Assembly: GCA_965662045.1 (NCBI GenBank)
Contig: CBFIGE010000001.1
Location: 62,001-126,000, forward strand
From: UBA3478 sp965662045
GTDB taxonomy: Bacteria; Bacteroidota; Bacteroidia; Flavobacteriales; Flavobacteriaceae
Length of the DNA stretch: 64,000 bases
Direction of reading: 5' to 3'
Below, one piece after another: positions 52,088 through 62,742 of the stretch (position 1 is the stretch's first letter; the number at the start of each line of letters is the position of its first letter). The notes below the pieces were generated by a model, which ran no database searches, was not told the DNA's origin, and was given only the letters and a program-made list of their open reading frames with translations. The position numbers and the translations under genes are program-made.

Positions 52088-54387
52088 ACTTTAATGGTCT
52101 TGTTTGGAGCAAGTTCAATTTTCTTGCCAAAAACTCTTAGACTCATTGGAATATCAGATTTTAAGTGTAATTCTACACCATTGCCATCGACATGAACCGA
52201 AATAATTCGGCCTCTGAAATTAATTTTAAAACGATAAGAATTCCATTGTACAGGAATTTGAGGTCTCAAACTGAGTTTATCATTCTCCATCCTCAATCCG
52301 CCAAAGCCTTCTATGATACTCAACCAAGTTCCAGCCATTGAAGTGATATGCAAGCCTTCTTCCACTTCCTTATTGTAATCATCCAAATCCAATCGAGAGG
52401 TTCTCAGATAAAAGGCATAGGCCTGATCCATCTTTCCAAGTTTAGCCGCTTGAATACTATGAATACAAGGTGAGAGCGAAGATTCATGTACCGTAAATGG
52501 TTCGTAGAAATTATAATGTCGTTCAAGTTCATCAAGACTAAAGTGGTCTTCAAAAAAATAAAAGCCTTGAAGTACATCGGCTTGTTTGATGTAAGGAGAT
52601 CTGAGAATTCGATCCCAAGACCATTTTTGATTGATAGGTCGTTGGTCACTTTGTAATTCCGAAACTGGTCTTAACTCCTTGTCTAAAAATCCATCTTGTT
52701 GTAAATAAATCTGGTGTTCATCACTGTAAGGAAAGTACATTTGGTCAGCAATCTCACCCCATTGTTCCAATTCGATTTCTGTTAAGGCGCAAATTCCAAT
52801 AATTCTTTCGTATTCTTCAAGTGCGCCATCTCGTAATTTATGGAGTTGAGTTGAGGTATATTCTAAACACCACTTTGCGATGTAATTGGTATACCAGTTG
52901 TTATTGACATTGTTTTCGTATTCGTTTGGACCTGTAACTCCAAGCATAACATAAGCTTTCTTAGCTTGTGAGAAATGCAGGCGTTGTTGCCAAAAACGGG
53001 CGATTCCGATTAAAACCTCCATACCCATTTCTTTGAGGTATTCAAAATCTCCTGTAAATCTGACATAATTGTAAATGGCAAAAGCAATGGCTCCATTTCT
53101 GTGAATTTCTTCAAATGTAATTTCCCACTCATTGTGACACTCTTCACCATTCATGGTAACCATAGGGTATAATGCAGCCCCTGAATTGAACCCGAGTTTT
53201 TTAGCATTTTCTATGGCACTTTCAAGATGATTATATCTATAGATCAAAAGATTTCGTGCTACATCTTGATTCGTTGTGAGCATGTAAAATGGAAGACAAT
53301 AAGCTTCGGTATCCCAATAAGTACTCCCACCGTATTTTTCACCTGTAAATCCTTTAGGTCCGATATTTAGTCTAGCATCCTTTCCTGAATAGGTCTGATT
53401 TAAATGAAAAATGTTAAAGCGTATTGCCTGTTGCGCTTTAACATCTCCTTCAATGACTATATCACTGTTATCCCAAATATTTGCCCAAGCCTCTTCTTGT
53501 TCTTCAAATAAGGCCTTAAAGCCTTTTGAAGTAGCTGTATCTATGCAGTAGTCAGCGGCCTGAACTAAACCATCTTCACTGTGATTTAAAGAAGTAGTAT
53601 ATCCTCCGTATTTATAACATTGAGCGGTTTGGCCCTTTGCGAGTTGAACTCTTGATGTCGCTCTTATTGAAGTATCTTCTTTACTCAAAAAATCAAATTG
53701 AGATTTATTTTGATCGACATGTAGCTCACAATACATGTAAGTACAGGTCTTAAAGTCTGTCTTAAGTGTTTGGGCAAGAATGTAAGAACGTCCATTTTGA
53801 AAACTCACAGAAGTGGTTTTCCAGAAGTCATCGTCCCAATTACTGTCTTGGTTTTTTATTCCTGAATCCAAATAAGGTTCAAATCTGATTTCAATTGCAT
53901 GGTCCAGTGCTGTAACCCTGTAAGAAATCACTCCAAGTTCATTTTCAGTCATACTCAAAAAACGAAGAGCCTCGACTTTGAGTCTTATGCCTTTAATTGT
54001 TAAGCATTCAAAAGAACGAGACAAATACCCAGATTTCATATTGAGCTCCCTTTTGAAATTTTGTACTTCTAAACAAGTATTAAGGTCAAATAGGTCATCA
54101 TTCACATAAAAGTCTATCCCTATCCAACTCGGGGCATTAAGCACTTTAGCAAAATACTCTGGGTAGCCGTTTTTCCACCATCCTACCTTAGTTTTGTCCG
54201 GATAATAAACTCCTCCAATATAGCTTCCTTGAAAACATGGCCCCGAATAAAACTCTTCAAAGTTTGCCCGCTGACCCATAGCACCGTTTCCTAAACTAAA
54301 TAAGCTTTCAGAAGATTTAAATCGCTCAGGTTGGTAACCTTCTTCTAATATACTCCAAGGATCTGCTATGATGTAGTTTTGATGCAT
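52084..54387 (-). CDS. GH65 maltose phosphorylase
   Basis: The 767-residue cytoplasmic enzyme has the GH65 catalytic acid Glu489 in VTGPNEYEN and the conserved GGSTYWDTEAYCLPFYM loop; the extended NNVNNNWYTN segment is typical of maltose phosphorylases. It splits maltose with phosphate to beta-glucose-1-phosphate and glucose, saving ATP. A beta-phosphoglucomutase, its usual partner, is not in the window. It is the first gene of the minus-strand run and diverges from susC. Confidence 0.9.
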   Translation of the reverse strand: MHQNYIIADPWSILEEGYQPERFKSSESLFSLGNGAMGQRANFEEFYSGPCFQGSYIGGVYYPDKTKVGWWKNGYPEYFAKVLNAPSWIGIDFYVNDDLFDLNTCLEVQNFKRELNMKSGYLSRSFECLTIKGIRLKVEALRFLSMTENELGVISYRVTALDHAIEIRFEPYLDSGIKNQDSNWDDDFWKTTSVSFQNGRSYILAQTLKTDFKTCTYMYCELHVDQNKSQFDFLSKEDTSIRATSRVQLAKGQTAQCYKYGGYTTSLNHSEDGLVQAADYCIDTATSKGFKALFEEQEEAWANIWDNSDIVIEGDVKAQQAIRFNIFHLNQTYSGKDARLNIGPKGFTGEKYGGSTYWDTEAYCLPFYMLTTNQDVARNLLIYRYNHLESAIENAKKLGFNSGAALYPMVTMNGEECHNEWEITFEEIHRNGAIAFAIYNYVRFTGDFEYLKEMGMEVLIGIARFWQQRLHFSQAKKAYVMLGVTGPNEYENNVNNNWYTNYIAKWCLEYTSTQLHKLRDGALEEYERIIGICALTEIELEQWGEIADQMYFPYSDEHQIYLQQDGFLDKELRPVSELQSDQRPINQKWSWDRILRSPYIKQADVLQGFYFFEDHFSLDELERHYNFYEPFTVHESSLSPCIHSIQAAKLGKMDQAYAFYLRTSRLDLDDYNKEVEEGLHITSMAGTWLSIIEGFGGLRMENDKLSLRPQIPVQWNSYRFKINFRGRIISVHVDGNGVELHLKSDIPMSLRVFGKKIELAPNKTIKV

Positions 54388-54427
54388 TAACTGTATTATG
54401 AGAATTAAGAATAGAAATTTTAAGCCA

Positions 54428-54435
54428 CAAACATA
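54428..54435 (-). promoter_or_regulatory. candidate -7 element of the GH65 gene
   Basis: On the minus strand this reads TATGTTTG, a perfect TAnnTTTG, about 40 bases before the GH65 start. No TTG at a matching -33 distance is seen, so an activator may be needed. Confidence 0.3.
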
Positions 54436-54477
54436 TACTAAAACTTAAGAAAAGAGTAAAAAATGTACAATTTATGT

Positions 54478-54506
54478 TTGCGCTTTTAAATTTTTTAATA
54501 CTTTTA
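54478..54506 (+). promoter_or_regulatory. candidate promoter of susC
   Basis: TTG at 54478-54480 and TACTTTTA at 54499-54506 (18-base spacer) precede the susC ATG by 38 bases. No clear operator palindrome was found in 54388-54544, and no LacI or SusR-type regulator gene is in the window. Confidence 0.35.
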
Positions 54507-54544
54507 GCCAGATTTACATTAACTAAACTTAAAAATTAACATTT

Positions 54545-57500
54545 ATGAAGATTACGTTACGCAAAAGCCTTTTGCTTTTCGCTGCCCTTTTAGGTATGGC
54601 GACTGCAAAGGCTCAAACAGTATCGGGTACCATATCTGACGCTAATGGTCCTCTTCCAGGAGCAAGTGTTTTAGTGAAAGGTACTACTAACGGAACACAG
54701 TCTGATTTTGATGGTAATTACAGCCTAAGCAACGTCTCTGGAGACGCTACTCTTGTTGTAAGTTATATCGGTTTCAAAACAGCAGAAGTTTCCGTTAATG
54801 GAAGATCGACAATTAACGTCGTTCTTGAAGAAGACTTACAAGCACTTGATGAAGTTGTAATCATTGGTTATGGTGCAACAACGGTTAAAGATGCAACTGG
54901 TGCAGTTGCTGCCGTTACCTCTGATGATTTCAACGTGGGCGCTATCGCATCACCAGAACAATTGATCCAAGGTAAAGTTGCCGGGGTTCAAATCTCTTCT
55001 AACAGTGGTGAGCCTGGAGCAGGAATCGCGTTAAATATTCGTGGTTCTAATTCTATTAGATCGAACAACAATCCTCTATACGTAGTTGATGGAGTTCCAT
55101 TATCAGGTGAAAGTAATGTGCCAACAATTGGAGGTGCAACTGGAGGAAACTCTGCAAGAAACCCATTAAACTTTATCAACCCTAACGACATCGAAAGTAT
55201 CTCTATACTTAAGGATGCTTCTGCAACTGCGATTTACGGATCTCGAGGGTCAAATGGTGTTGTTATCATTACAACTAAAAGTGGTAAGACAGCTAATCAA
55301 CCAACAATTGAGTACTCTTCTACTTTGAGTGTTTCAAGTTTAGCTAACGAACTTGACTTATTAGGTAGAGATCAATTCCTTGCCTTAGTTGGAAATGTAG
55401 GTGGTGATGTAGCAGCAGCCGACGCTGGTTCTGATACTAATTGGGTAGACTACATTTCAAGAAATGCAGCTTCTCAAAACCAAAACATCTCTTACTCTAG
55501 CCAATTAGGTAACGGTTATATCCGAGCTACATTGGGTTATGGTAAGCAATTCGGTATCATCAAAAATTCAAGTTTTGAGCGTATAACAGGTAGAATCAAT
55601 GCTACTCAACGTTACTTAGATAATAAATTGACGTTAAGAGTGCAAGCGTCTGTTTCCAAAGTAAACGATGAAGCAGCTCCTCTATCATCTACAGCAGGTT
55701 TCCGTGGTGACCTTATTGGTGCAGCTTATTCAGCGAATCCAACTTGGCCAGCAGATTCAAACTACCTTCCAGGTGGGTCGTTAATTAATCCTGCAGTTCT
55801 TTTAACTAGAACTCAAACTTTAACAAATACTGAAAGAGCACTTTTAAATGCATCTTTAGAATACGAAATAGCTGATGGTCTTAAAGTCAAAGTAAACACT
55901 GGTTATGATGAATCAAGATCTCTTGCTGCTTCAATCACTAATGCAACTGATATTGCTGTTGCTGGTGTAAACCAAGGACAAACAAGAGGTAATATGCAAG
56001 CTGTTGAGTTTACAAACAGACTTCTTGAAGCTACTTTAAGCTACAACAAGACTTTCGGGTCTATTAATGTTGACGCCCTTGCTGGTTATTCTTTCCAAAG
56101 TTTTGCTAGGTCAGGAACATTTGCAACAGGTGCTGGTTTCGCATCTAACGATTTATCAGAAATGAGAGATCAGTTAATAAACTCTACTCAAACAACTAGA
56201 AATTCACTTCAGGGAGAAAACTTCCAGCAATTTGGATACGATCCATCTTCTTCGGGTAATAACGTTGTTGTAAACTCTATTTTACCTACAGGAGATAACA
56301 GATTTATTTCAGAAACTGTTAGAGGAGATAAGACAGGATTAGTTGCAGCTTTAGCAGCAGATCGTTTTAATGTTATTGATGACATACAATCTTACTTCGC
56401 TAGAGTTAACTTAACTATCGCAGATAAATATTTACTGACTGGTACAATGAGAGCTGATGGTTCTTCAAGATTTGGACCAGAAAATCAATATGGTTACTTC
56501 CCTTCTGGAGCAGTAGCTTGGAAACTTTCTGAAGAAGATTTCATGGGAGATGCTTTCTCTACTTTAAAGCTTAGAGCTGGTGCCGGGGTAACTGGTAACC
56601 AAGAAGGTTTAGGTCACGCACTATACTTGAGACGTGAGAGATTTGGAGGAGTTGGAATCAATGATAACTACGATGTAAACTTCATCCTTAACGGTCCTGG
56701 TGTAAACGTAGTATCTAATCCTAATCCAGATCTTAAATGGGAATCTACTATTTCATATAATGCCGGTATCGATTTCGGCTTTAATGATGACAAATTCTCG
56801 GGTAGTATTGACGTATATCAGTCTACAACTGATGATCAGATTATCGGACTTCCTGCAGCGGCGCCTGCATTCGGTGGTAGTATTATTTTGAACTTACCAG
56901 CTGAAATTGAAAACAAAGGGGTGGAATTAGCCTTAAATAACGTTTGGGCTAGCACTGAAGATATGACATTCTCTACTGCCTTCAATATCTCATACAACGA
57001 GAATATAGTTAGTGGATTGAATGAAAACATTTACTTCGAAACTGGAGCCGTTAACGGACCTGGTTTATCCGGTGCATATGCACAACGTCTATCAAACAAT
57101 GTTCCTTTATTCTCTTTCTACATGGCTGAGTTTACAGGATTTGATTCTGCTGGTTTCCCAACTTATGCCGATGTTGATGGTAACGGAGTTGGAGATCCTG
57201 ACGCAGATAAGAAATATATTGATGCCGATGCATTACCTGATGTTAACGCAGGTCTTTCATTAAATATGACTTATAAAAACTGGGATTTCAGTTCTTATTT
57301 CACAGGTCAATTTGGATTCTATGTGTACAACGGTACAGCAAATGCTTACTTTACAAAAGCAAACATTGTAACGTCTAGAAATGTAACGACTAATGTATTC
57401 GATTCGCCTGAGGCTGTTGGATCTTCGTTAGCGGTATCTACAAGATTCCTTGAGAAAGGTGACTTTATCAGATGGCAAAATGCATCTGTCGGATATAATG

Positions 57501-57709
57501 TTCCTTTAAGTGGTGATGGTGTCTTAGACAACTTAAGATTATCTCTTACTGGACAAAACTTATTGTTATTCACTGATTACAGTGGTGTTGATCCTGAAGT
57601 ATCGGCGGCAACGGGTGATTTAGGTAGTGGAGTTCCAACAAGTGGAATTGACTACAACTCATTCCCAAGACCTCGCACAATTACATTCGGTATTAATGCA
57701 CGTTTTTAA
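54545..57709 (+). CDS. susC: SusC-type TonB-dependent glycan importer
   Basis: The 1054-residue outer-membrane protein has a signal peptide ending near Ala23, a carboxypeptidase-regulatory-like domain (about 25-98, TVSGTISDANGPLPGASV), the SusC signature LDEVVIIGYG, a plug with DGVPLSG and ILKDASATAIYGSRGSNG, and a beta barrel ending in RTITFGINARF. With SusD it imports oligosaccharides using TonB energy. Divergent GH65 and GH13 genes point to malto-oligosaccharides as the cargo. SusD starts 18 bases downstream. Confidence 0.95.
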   Translation: MKITLRKSLLLFAALLGMATAKAQTVSGTISDANGPLPGASVLVKGTTNGTQSDFDGNYSLSNVSGDATLVVSYIGFKTAEVSVNGRSTINVVLEEDLQALDEVVIIGYGATTVKDATGAVAAVTSDDFNVGAIASPEQLIQGKVAGVQISSNSGEPGAGIALNIRGSNSIRSNNNPLYVVDGVPLSGESNVPTIGGATGGNSARNPLNFINPNDIESISILKDASATAIYGSRGSNGVVIITTKSGKTANQPTIEYSSTLSVSSLANELDLLGRDQFLALVGNVGGDVAAADAGSDTNWVDYISRNAASQNQNISYSSQLGNGYIRATLGYGKQFGIIKNSSFERITGRINATQRYLDNKLTLRVQASVSKVNDEAAPLSSTAGFRGDLIGAAYSANPTWPADSNYLPGGSLINPAVLLTRTQTLTNTERALLNASLEYEIADGLKVKVNTGYDESRSLAASITNATDIAVAGVNQGQTRGNMQAVEFTNRLLEATLSYNKTFGSINVDALAGYSFQSFARSGTFATGAGFASNDLSEMRDQLINSTQTTRNSLQGENFQQFGYDPSSSGNNVVVNSILPTGDNRFISETVRGDKTGLVAALAADRFNVIDDIQSYFARVNLTIADKYLLTGTMRADGSSRFGPENQYGYFPSGAVAWKLSEEDFMGDAFSTLKLRAGAGVTGNQEGLGHALYLRRERFGGVGINDNYDVNFILNGPGVNVVSNPNPDLKWESTISYNAGIDFGFNDDKFSGSIDVYQSTTDDQIIGLPAAAPAFGGSIILNLPAEIENKGVELALNNVWASTEDMTFSTAFNISYNENIVSGLNENIYFETGAVNGPGLSGAYAQRLSNNVPLFSFYMAEFTGFDSAGFPTYADVDGNGVGDPDADKKYIDADALPDVNAGLSLNMTYKNWDFSSYFTGQFGFYVYNGTANAYFTKANIVTSRNVTTNVFDSPEAVGSSLAVSTRFLEKGDFIRWQNASVGYNVPLSGDGVLDNLRLSLTGQNLLLFTDYSGVDPEVSAATGDLGSGVPTSGIDYNSFPRPRTITFGINARF

Positions 57710-57727
57710 ACAAACAAAAAAATTAAT

Positions 57728-59386
57728 ATGAGAACTAATCGTTTAAATTTATTTTTATCATTGTCAGCAGCAGCCTTTGTGGCCGTTTCATGTACTGATT
57801 TAGAAGTTACAGAAACAGATTCTGTAATTACTCCAGCTGACGCAAATGGATCAACATTTGTCGGAGTGGCAGATGTTAACGGTGCTCTAAACTCAGGGTA
57901 CAATACAATTAATGGCCTTTACTTGGACCAGGCTAATTATTACGCTTTACAAGAAGTAACAGCAGATTCATACTTGATACCAACAAGAGGATCTGACTGG
58001 GGAGACAATGGTCTTTGGAGACAGCTTCACCAACACGAATGGAATGCTACACAAGCATTCGTTGGAAATGTTTGGGGAGGTGTGAACGGACTTCAGCTCG
58101 TTATGTCTGAAGTTATTGATCCTCAATCTAATGCTTCATCAACACAGAAGGCAGAAGCACATTTTTTACGTGCTTGGTCTATGATGACGACACTTGATCT
58201 ATTTGGACAAGTTCCAGTCAGAGATGTGACATTGGCATTAGCTTCTTTTCCAGAAGTATTAACAGGTGCAGATGCTGTTGCATTCATCGCCGGAGATCTT
58301 GATGCTGCAATTTCAGGATTACCAGCTGCTTCGGATTTTGCTTCAAGAGAGAAGGCGACTAAAGAAGCTGCTCAATTCTTGAAAGCAAGATTAATGCTAA
58401 ACAAACATATTTTCACTAACGCTGGTGCGCCTGATGCATCTGATATGGCTGCAGTTATCAGTCTAGTAGACGCTATCAGTGGAAACCATGCATTACAAGC
58501 GGGATATTTCGATATTTTTAGAGATACTGAAGATTCTGAAACAATCTGGTGGGTTCCTGCATCTGTAGGTAACAACATTTGGAATGGTATGCACTACAAC
58601 ATGGCCCCTGAAATGGCAGGTGGAGGATGGAATGGATTCTCTACTTTGGCTGAGTATTACGATTTATTTGAAGGAGATTCTTTCAGTAATAACGTTGACG
58701 AAATGGGAATGGCTGTTGATGGACAGGAAGAAAGAAGAGGAGGAGTTCCTTCTGGAGGAAAACTTATCGAAGATGTTCCTGGAGGTTCTGACGGAAATAG
58801 TGATGGTTACGCCGATGGTTCAAACATCGGTAACGGCTTCTTAATCGGACAACAGTACAATTATGACGGTACACCACTTCAGCAGAGACAAGGTAGACCG
58901 CTTAAATTCACTAGAGGTTTCGGGAAATTCGAAAACCTTGATGCTAATGGTAACATCTCTTCTCCTGAGTTAATAAATAACCCAGAAGAAACTGGTATAC
59001 GTGTGATTAAGTACAATCCTACTTACGGGGCATTTACTAATCACAAAATCGCTTTCCGTTATGCTGATGCACACTTAATGAAAGCTGAAGCATTGCACAG
59101 AAGTGGTAACTCAGGACAAGCTCTTACAATGGTTAATGATTTAAGAGCAATCAGAGGTGCTCAAGCCTTAGGCTCAATTTCTGACCAAGACTTGTTAGAC
59201 GAAAGAGGTAGAGAACTATACGGAGAGTTTGTTCGTAGAACAGATATGATTCGTTTTGGACAGTACACAAGAGGATGGGAATTAAAGGCTTCAGCGTCAG
59301 TTGGAGACTCTAAATGGAATCTATTTCCAATTCCTTTATCTCAGCTAGCGTTAAATCCAAATTTAAGTCAGAATTCTGGCTACTAA
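57728..59386 (+). CDS. susD: SusD-type glycan-binding lipoprotein
   Basis: The 552-residue protein has a lipobox (VAVSC, lipid Cys22). The N-terminal TPR-like part includes KAEAHFLRAWSMMTTLDLFG and VPVRD, and the C-terminal RADMHLMKAEAL-like stretch (FRYADAHLMKAEALHRS) and LLDERGRELYGEFVRRTDM are SusD hallmarks. It acts as the lid of SusC on the cell surface. Acidic Gly/Asp-rich loops (DGNSDGYADGSN) could bind calcium or sugar. A terminator follows, so VCBS genes downstream have their own promoter or partial read-through. Confidence 0.95.
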   Translation: MRTNRLNLFLSLSAAAFVAVSCTDLEVTETDSVITPADANGSTFVGVADVNGALNSGYNTINGLYLDQANYYALQEVTADSYLIPTRGSDWGDNGLWRQLHQHEWNATQAFVGNVWGGVNGLQLVMSEVIDPQSNASSTQKAEAHFLRAWSMMTTLDLFGQVPVRDVTLALASFPEVLTGADAVAFIAGDLDAAISGLPAASDFASREKATKEAAQFLKARLMLNKHIFTNAGAPDASDMAAVISLVDAISGNHALQAGYFDIFRDTEDSETIWWVPASVGNNIWNGMHYNMAPEMAGGGWNGFSTLAEYYDLFEGDSFSNNVDEMGMAVDGQEERRGGVPSGGKLIEDVPGGSDGNSDGYADGSNIGNGFLIGQQYNYDGTPLQQRQGRPLKFTRGFGKFENLDANGNISSPELINNPEETGIRVIKYNPTYGAFTNHKIAFRYADAHLMKAEALHRSGNSGQALTMVNDLRAIRGAQALGSISDQDLLDERGRELYGEFVRRTDMIRFGQYTRGWELKASASVGDSKWNLFPIPLSQLALNPNLSQNSGY

Positions 59387-59402
59387 TAACTTATTATAAG
59401 TC

Positions 59403-59433
59403 AAAAAAAGCCTCTCTTTTGAGAGGCTTTTTT
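59403..59433 (+). terminator. intrinsic terminator after susD
   Basis: AAAAAGCCTCTC, loop TTTT, GAGAGGCTTTTTT form a perfect stem with a T run. It separates susCD from the VCBS/ASPIC genes, so these may be transcribed at a lower level or from their own promoter in 59434-59502. Confidence 0.85.
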
Positions 59434-59502
59434 ATTTTATAGAATTTCTATCTATTGCGCTCAAAAACAATTGTTTGTAACTTACACTCCCATTTTTATT
59501 TA

Positions 59503-62500
59503 ATGAAGATACAAGGGTATTTCTTACTATTCATCTGGTTCATCATGACGAGCTGTGAGACTCCTGAGCCAAAGTTATTTCAGAATTTGAATGTTTCATC
59601 ATCTGGAGTCAATTTCAGTAATAACATAACATCAACACCAGAGTTAAATATTTTGAGTTATCTCTACTTCTATAACGGCGCTGGAATAGCGGCTGAAGAT
59701 TTTAATAACGACGGCAAGATAGACCTGTATTTTACAGGAAACATGCAGCAAGATGCCCTTTACATGCAAATCGACTCTTTGAGTTTCAAAGACGTTCTAG
59801 AAGAATCCAGAATTGACAATGCCGAAGGATGGACAACCGGCGTAAGTGTAATCGATATCAATCAAGACGGTCTTAAGGACATATATATAAGTAAAGCATC
59901 AGGATTTAAAGAATTAAAAGGACATAATTTACTCTATGTGAATCAGGGGGTTTCTGAGCAAGGGACTCCCCAATTCAAAGAAATGTCAAAAGACTACAAC
60001 TTAGACTTTGAAGGCCTTTCAACCCAAGCCTATTTTTTTGATTTCGACCTAGACAACGATTTAGATTTATTCTTACTCAACCATTCCGTTTATCCAAACA
60101 GAAATTACAGCAATGGAAAACAGAGACAATCCTATGATTCATTGGCTGGAGATCGTTTTTATGAAAATCAAGGAGGAAGCTATGTCGACATCTCATCAAA
60201 AGTCAAACTTTTTCAAGGGATTTCTGGTTATGGACTATCCGCCTCAATTTCAGATCTTAATGCAGATGGCTATCCCGATATTTACGTTGGAAACGATTTC
60301 TTCGAAAACGATTATCTCTACCTCAACAAAGGAGGAACTCATTTTGAAGAAATAAATCATCAACAACCAGAACAACTAGGTCATACGACACATTTTTCAA
60401 TGGGCAGTGTTATTTCTGATCTTAATAACGATTCACAACCAGATATTTTGAGTTTGGACATGTTACCTAATGAACTCATAGATTACAAAACTTCTGGTCA
60501 AGAATATCCTTATCCCATTTATACCCAAAATCTTAAACGAGGGTACAATCCGCAATTCATGCAAAATACATTTCACCTCAATTTGGGGTCTTTAGAATTT
60601 TCAGAGATTGCGCAATTATCTGGTATTGCAGCCACAGACTGGTCTTGGTCTGTATTGGACGCCGATTTTGATTTAGACGGGTTTAAGGACCTTTTTATAA
60701 GTAATGGTATTATAGGTGCAACTAATGACCTTGATTATATCAACTTCATCTCGAATGATCAAATTCAACACCAACTCGATGAGGGCATGGATCAACAAGA
60801 CCTAGAGCTCATCAAAAAAATACCTGCCAAGAAAAAAGCAAATTACCTCTTTAAAAATAAAGATGGTATATCGTTTGAAAACACGCGAAACAGATGGTTT
60901 AATTTTACTCCGTCCTTTTCACATGGCTCCGTTGTAGCCGATTTAAACGCAGATGGAGCACCAGATTTAATTATTAGTAACAACGGTGAACCAGCACAAA
61001 TTTTAATCAACCAAAGCCATCATCACAATAGTTTAGAAATATCTTTCAATGGCCCTAAAGGAAATCGCAACGGCCTTGGCGCCAAAGTTTGGGTATATCA
61101 TGACGGTCGAAGTCAATTTCGAGAAAACTTTCCTCATAAATCCTATTTGTCTTCACAACCCACATCCTTACTCTTTGGTTTAAACAATATCCAAACAGTT
61201 GACTCTATAAAAGTTGTATGGCCAGATAAAAAAATACAAACAATTAAAAAAGAAAAGAAAAGAAAAATAACACTGAGTTATAAAGAGGCCAAATCTCAAC
61301 AAAATTTAACTTTAAAGAAGAGTTCTATTGAACCCTTAATCCTTGATTTTACACATCGAGAAAATGTTGTGCTCGATTTTAACAGAGAGCCACTTTTACC
61401 TTTTGCTCTGTCCGTAGAAGGTCCTGAAATAATAGTTGAAGACTACAATAATGACGGACTTGAAGATTTTTTCATAACCGGAGCTAAATCTCAAGCCTCT
61501 GCACTATTTACTCAACAAAAAGAGGGTTCTTTTTCAAAAGACCAAATCAGTTTTAAAACACACGCCCTAAACGAAGATACCGCCGCAGTTTTTACTGACT
61601 TAAACAACGATGGTCGATTAGACCTAGTGGTCGGTTCGGCAGGATATGAATTCAACTCTGGCAAAGCAATACAATTAAGAGCTTATTTACAAAATCAAGA
61701 TCAAAAATTCATTTTTACTCCAGAACTACTTTCATCCTTTGAAATAGAAGCCTCAAAAATTATAGCCGCTGACATAGACAATGACGGTTTGGTTGATTTG
61801 AGCATTAGCTCTTTGGCAACAGCGATGAATTTTGGGAGTGCTACCTCCCATCTTTTGTTAAAAAATACAGGGCTTAGTTTTGAGCCCTTCCCAAAACACT
61901 TTACTTATGAAATTGATAAAATTTCTTCTATAACAGATCATACTTGGATAGATCTGGATTCAAATAATACCCTAGATTTTGTTGGTGTAGGCCTATTCGA
62001 AGCACCTCGAGTTCTCCTCAATGATGGTAAAACACTGAAAAACTGCGAAAATTGCATTCCAACAAACATGAACGGGTTATGGAACACTCTTTATATCGCA
62101 GATGTTAACCTCGATGGACAATCAGACATTTTGTTGGGAAATTGGGGGTCCAATTCAATTCTAAAAGCCTCGAAAGAAGAACCTATAACACTGTACATTA
62201 ACGACTTTGATGATAACGGTAAAACAGATGCCTTGATGACCTACTTTTTTGAAAACAAAGAGACTCTCTTTTCTCAAAAAGATGAAATTATCAAGCAAAT
62301 TCCAATGCTAAATAAAAATCGATTGTCCTATAATGCATTTGCAAAAACAGATTTAAAGGACCTCTTAGGTGATGGATTGCAAAATGCTGTTCGAAAACAA
62401 GTGCACACCCTGTATTCTGGAGTTTTAAGACAAGGTGAGGGTCTTAAATTTGAATGGGTACCCTTTGATAAAATGGGACAAATTGGACCTATCTTTGCAA

Positions 62501-62742
62501 TTGAAAAATGGAGCAATGACGAACTTTTTTTAGGAGGAAATCATACAGAAATAAACACACTGATGGCGAGGCAAGATGCAATACGAGGTTTGTTTTACAA
62601 TATTAAGAGCAATAGCATTTCTCAACGACCGCTATACCGAGGTGCATTGAGATCCGCTAAAAGAACAATTATAAATGACAAGCCTTATTTATTACTAGGC
62701 ATCAATAATAAAGCATTAAAAACAATATCCGTTTTAGAATGA
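59503..62742 (+). CDS. VCBS/FG-GAP repeat lipoprotein with ASPIC/UnbV domain
   Basis: The ATG at 59503 gives a lipobox signal (IWFIMTSC, lipid Cys18) and 1079 residues; an in-frame ATG at 59455 lies before it and lacks signal logic. Repeats of FG-GAP/VCBS type with calcium loops (DFNNDGKIDLYF, DINQDGLKDIYI, DLNADGYPDIYV) form a beta propeller. The ASPIC/UnbV domain is near 518-595 (RNGLGAKVWVYHDG), and a second set of repeats fills 640-1079. The function of the ASPIC family is unknown. Position after susCD suggests surface glycan capture. It overlaps the next gene by ATGA. Confidence 0.88.
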   Translation: MKIQGYFLLFIWFIMTSCETPEPKLFQNLNVSSSGVNFSNNITSTPELNILSYLYFYNGAGIAAEDFNNDGKIDLYFTGNMQQDALYMQIDSLSFKDVLEESRIDNAEGWTTGVSVIDINQDGLKDIYISKASGFKELKGHNLLYVNQGVSEQGTPQFKEMSKDYNLDFEGLSTQAYFFDFDLDNDLDLFLLNHSVYPNRNYSNGKQRQSYDSLAGDRFYENQGGSYVDISSKVKLFQGISGYGLSASISDLNADGYPDIYVGNDFFENDYLYLNKGGTHFEEINHQQPEQLGHTTHFSMGSVISDLNNDSQPDILSLDMLPNELIDYKTSGQEYPYPIYTQNLKRGYNPQFMQNTFHLNLGSLEFSEIAQLSGIAATDWSWSVLDADFDLDGFKDLFISNGIIGATNDLDYINFISNDQIQHQLDEGMDQQDLELIKKIPAKKKANYLFKNKDGISFENTRNRWFNFTPSFSHGSVVADLNADGAPDLIISNNGEPAQILINQSHHHNSLEISFNGPKGNRNGLGAKVWVYHDGRSQFRENFPHKSYLSSQPTSLLFGLNNIQTVDSIKVVWPDKKIQTIKKEKKRKITLSYKEAKSQQNLTLKKSSIEPLILDFTHRENVVLDFNREPLLPFALSVEGPEIIVEDYNNDGLEDFFITGAKSQASALFTQQKEGSFSKDQISFKTHALNEDTAAVFTDLNNDGRLDLVVGSAGYEFNSGKAIQLRAYLQNQDQKFIFTPELLSSFEIEASKIIAADIDNDGLVDLSISSLATAMNFGSATSHLLLKNTGLSFEPFPKHFTYEIDKISSITDHTWIDLDSNNTLDFVGVGLFEAPRVLLNDGKTLKNCENCIPTNMNGLWNTLYIADVNLDGQSDILLGNWGSNSILKASKEEPITLYINDFDDNGKTDALMTYFFENKETLFSQKDEIIKQIPMLNKNRLSYNAFAKTDLKDLLGDGLQNAVRKQVHTLYSGVLRQGEGLKFEWVPFDKMGQIGPIFAIEKWSNDELFLGGNHTEINTLMARQDAIRGLFYNIKSNSISQRPLYRGALRSAKRTIINDKPYLLLGINNKALKTISVLE

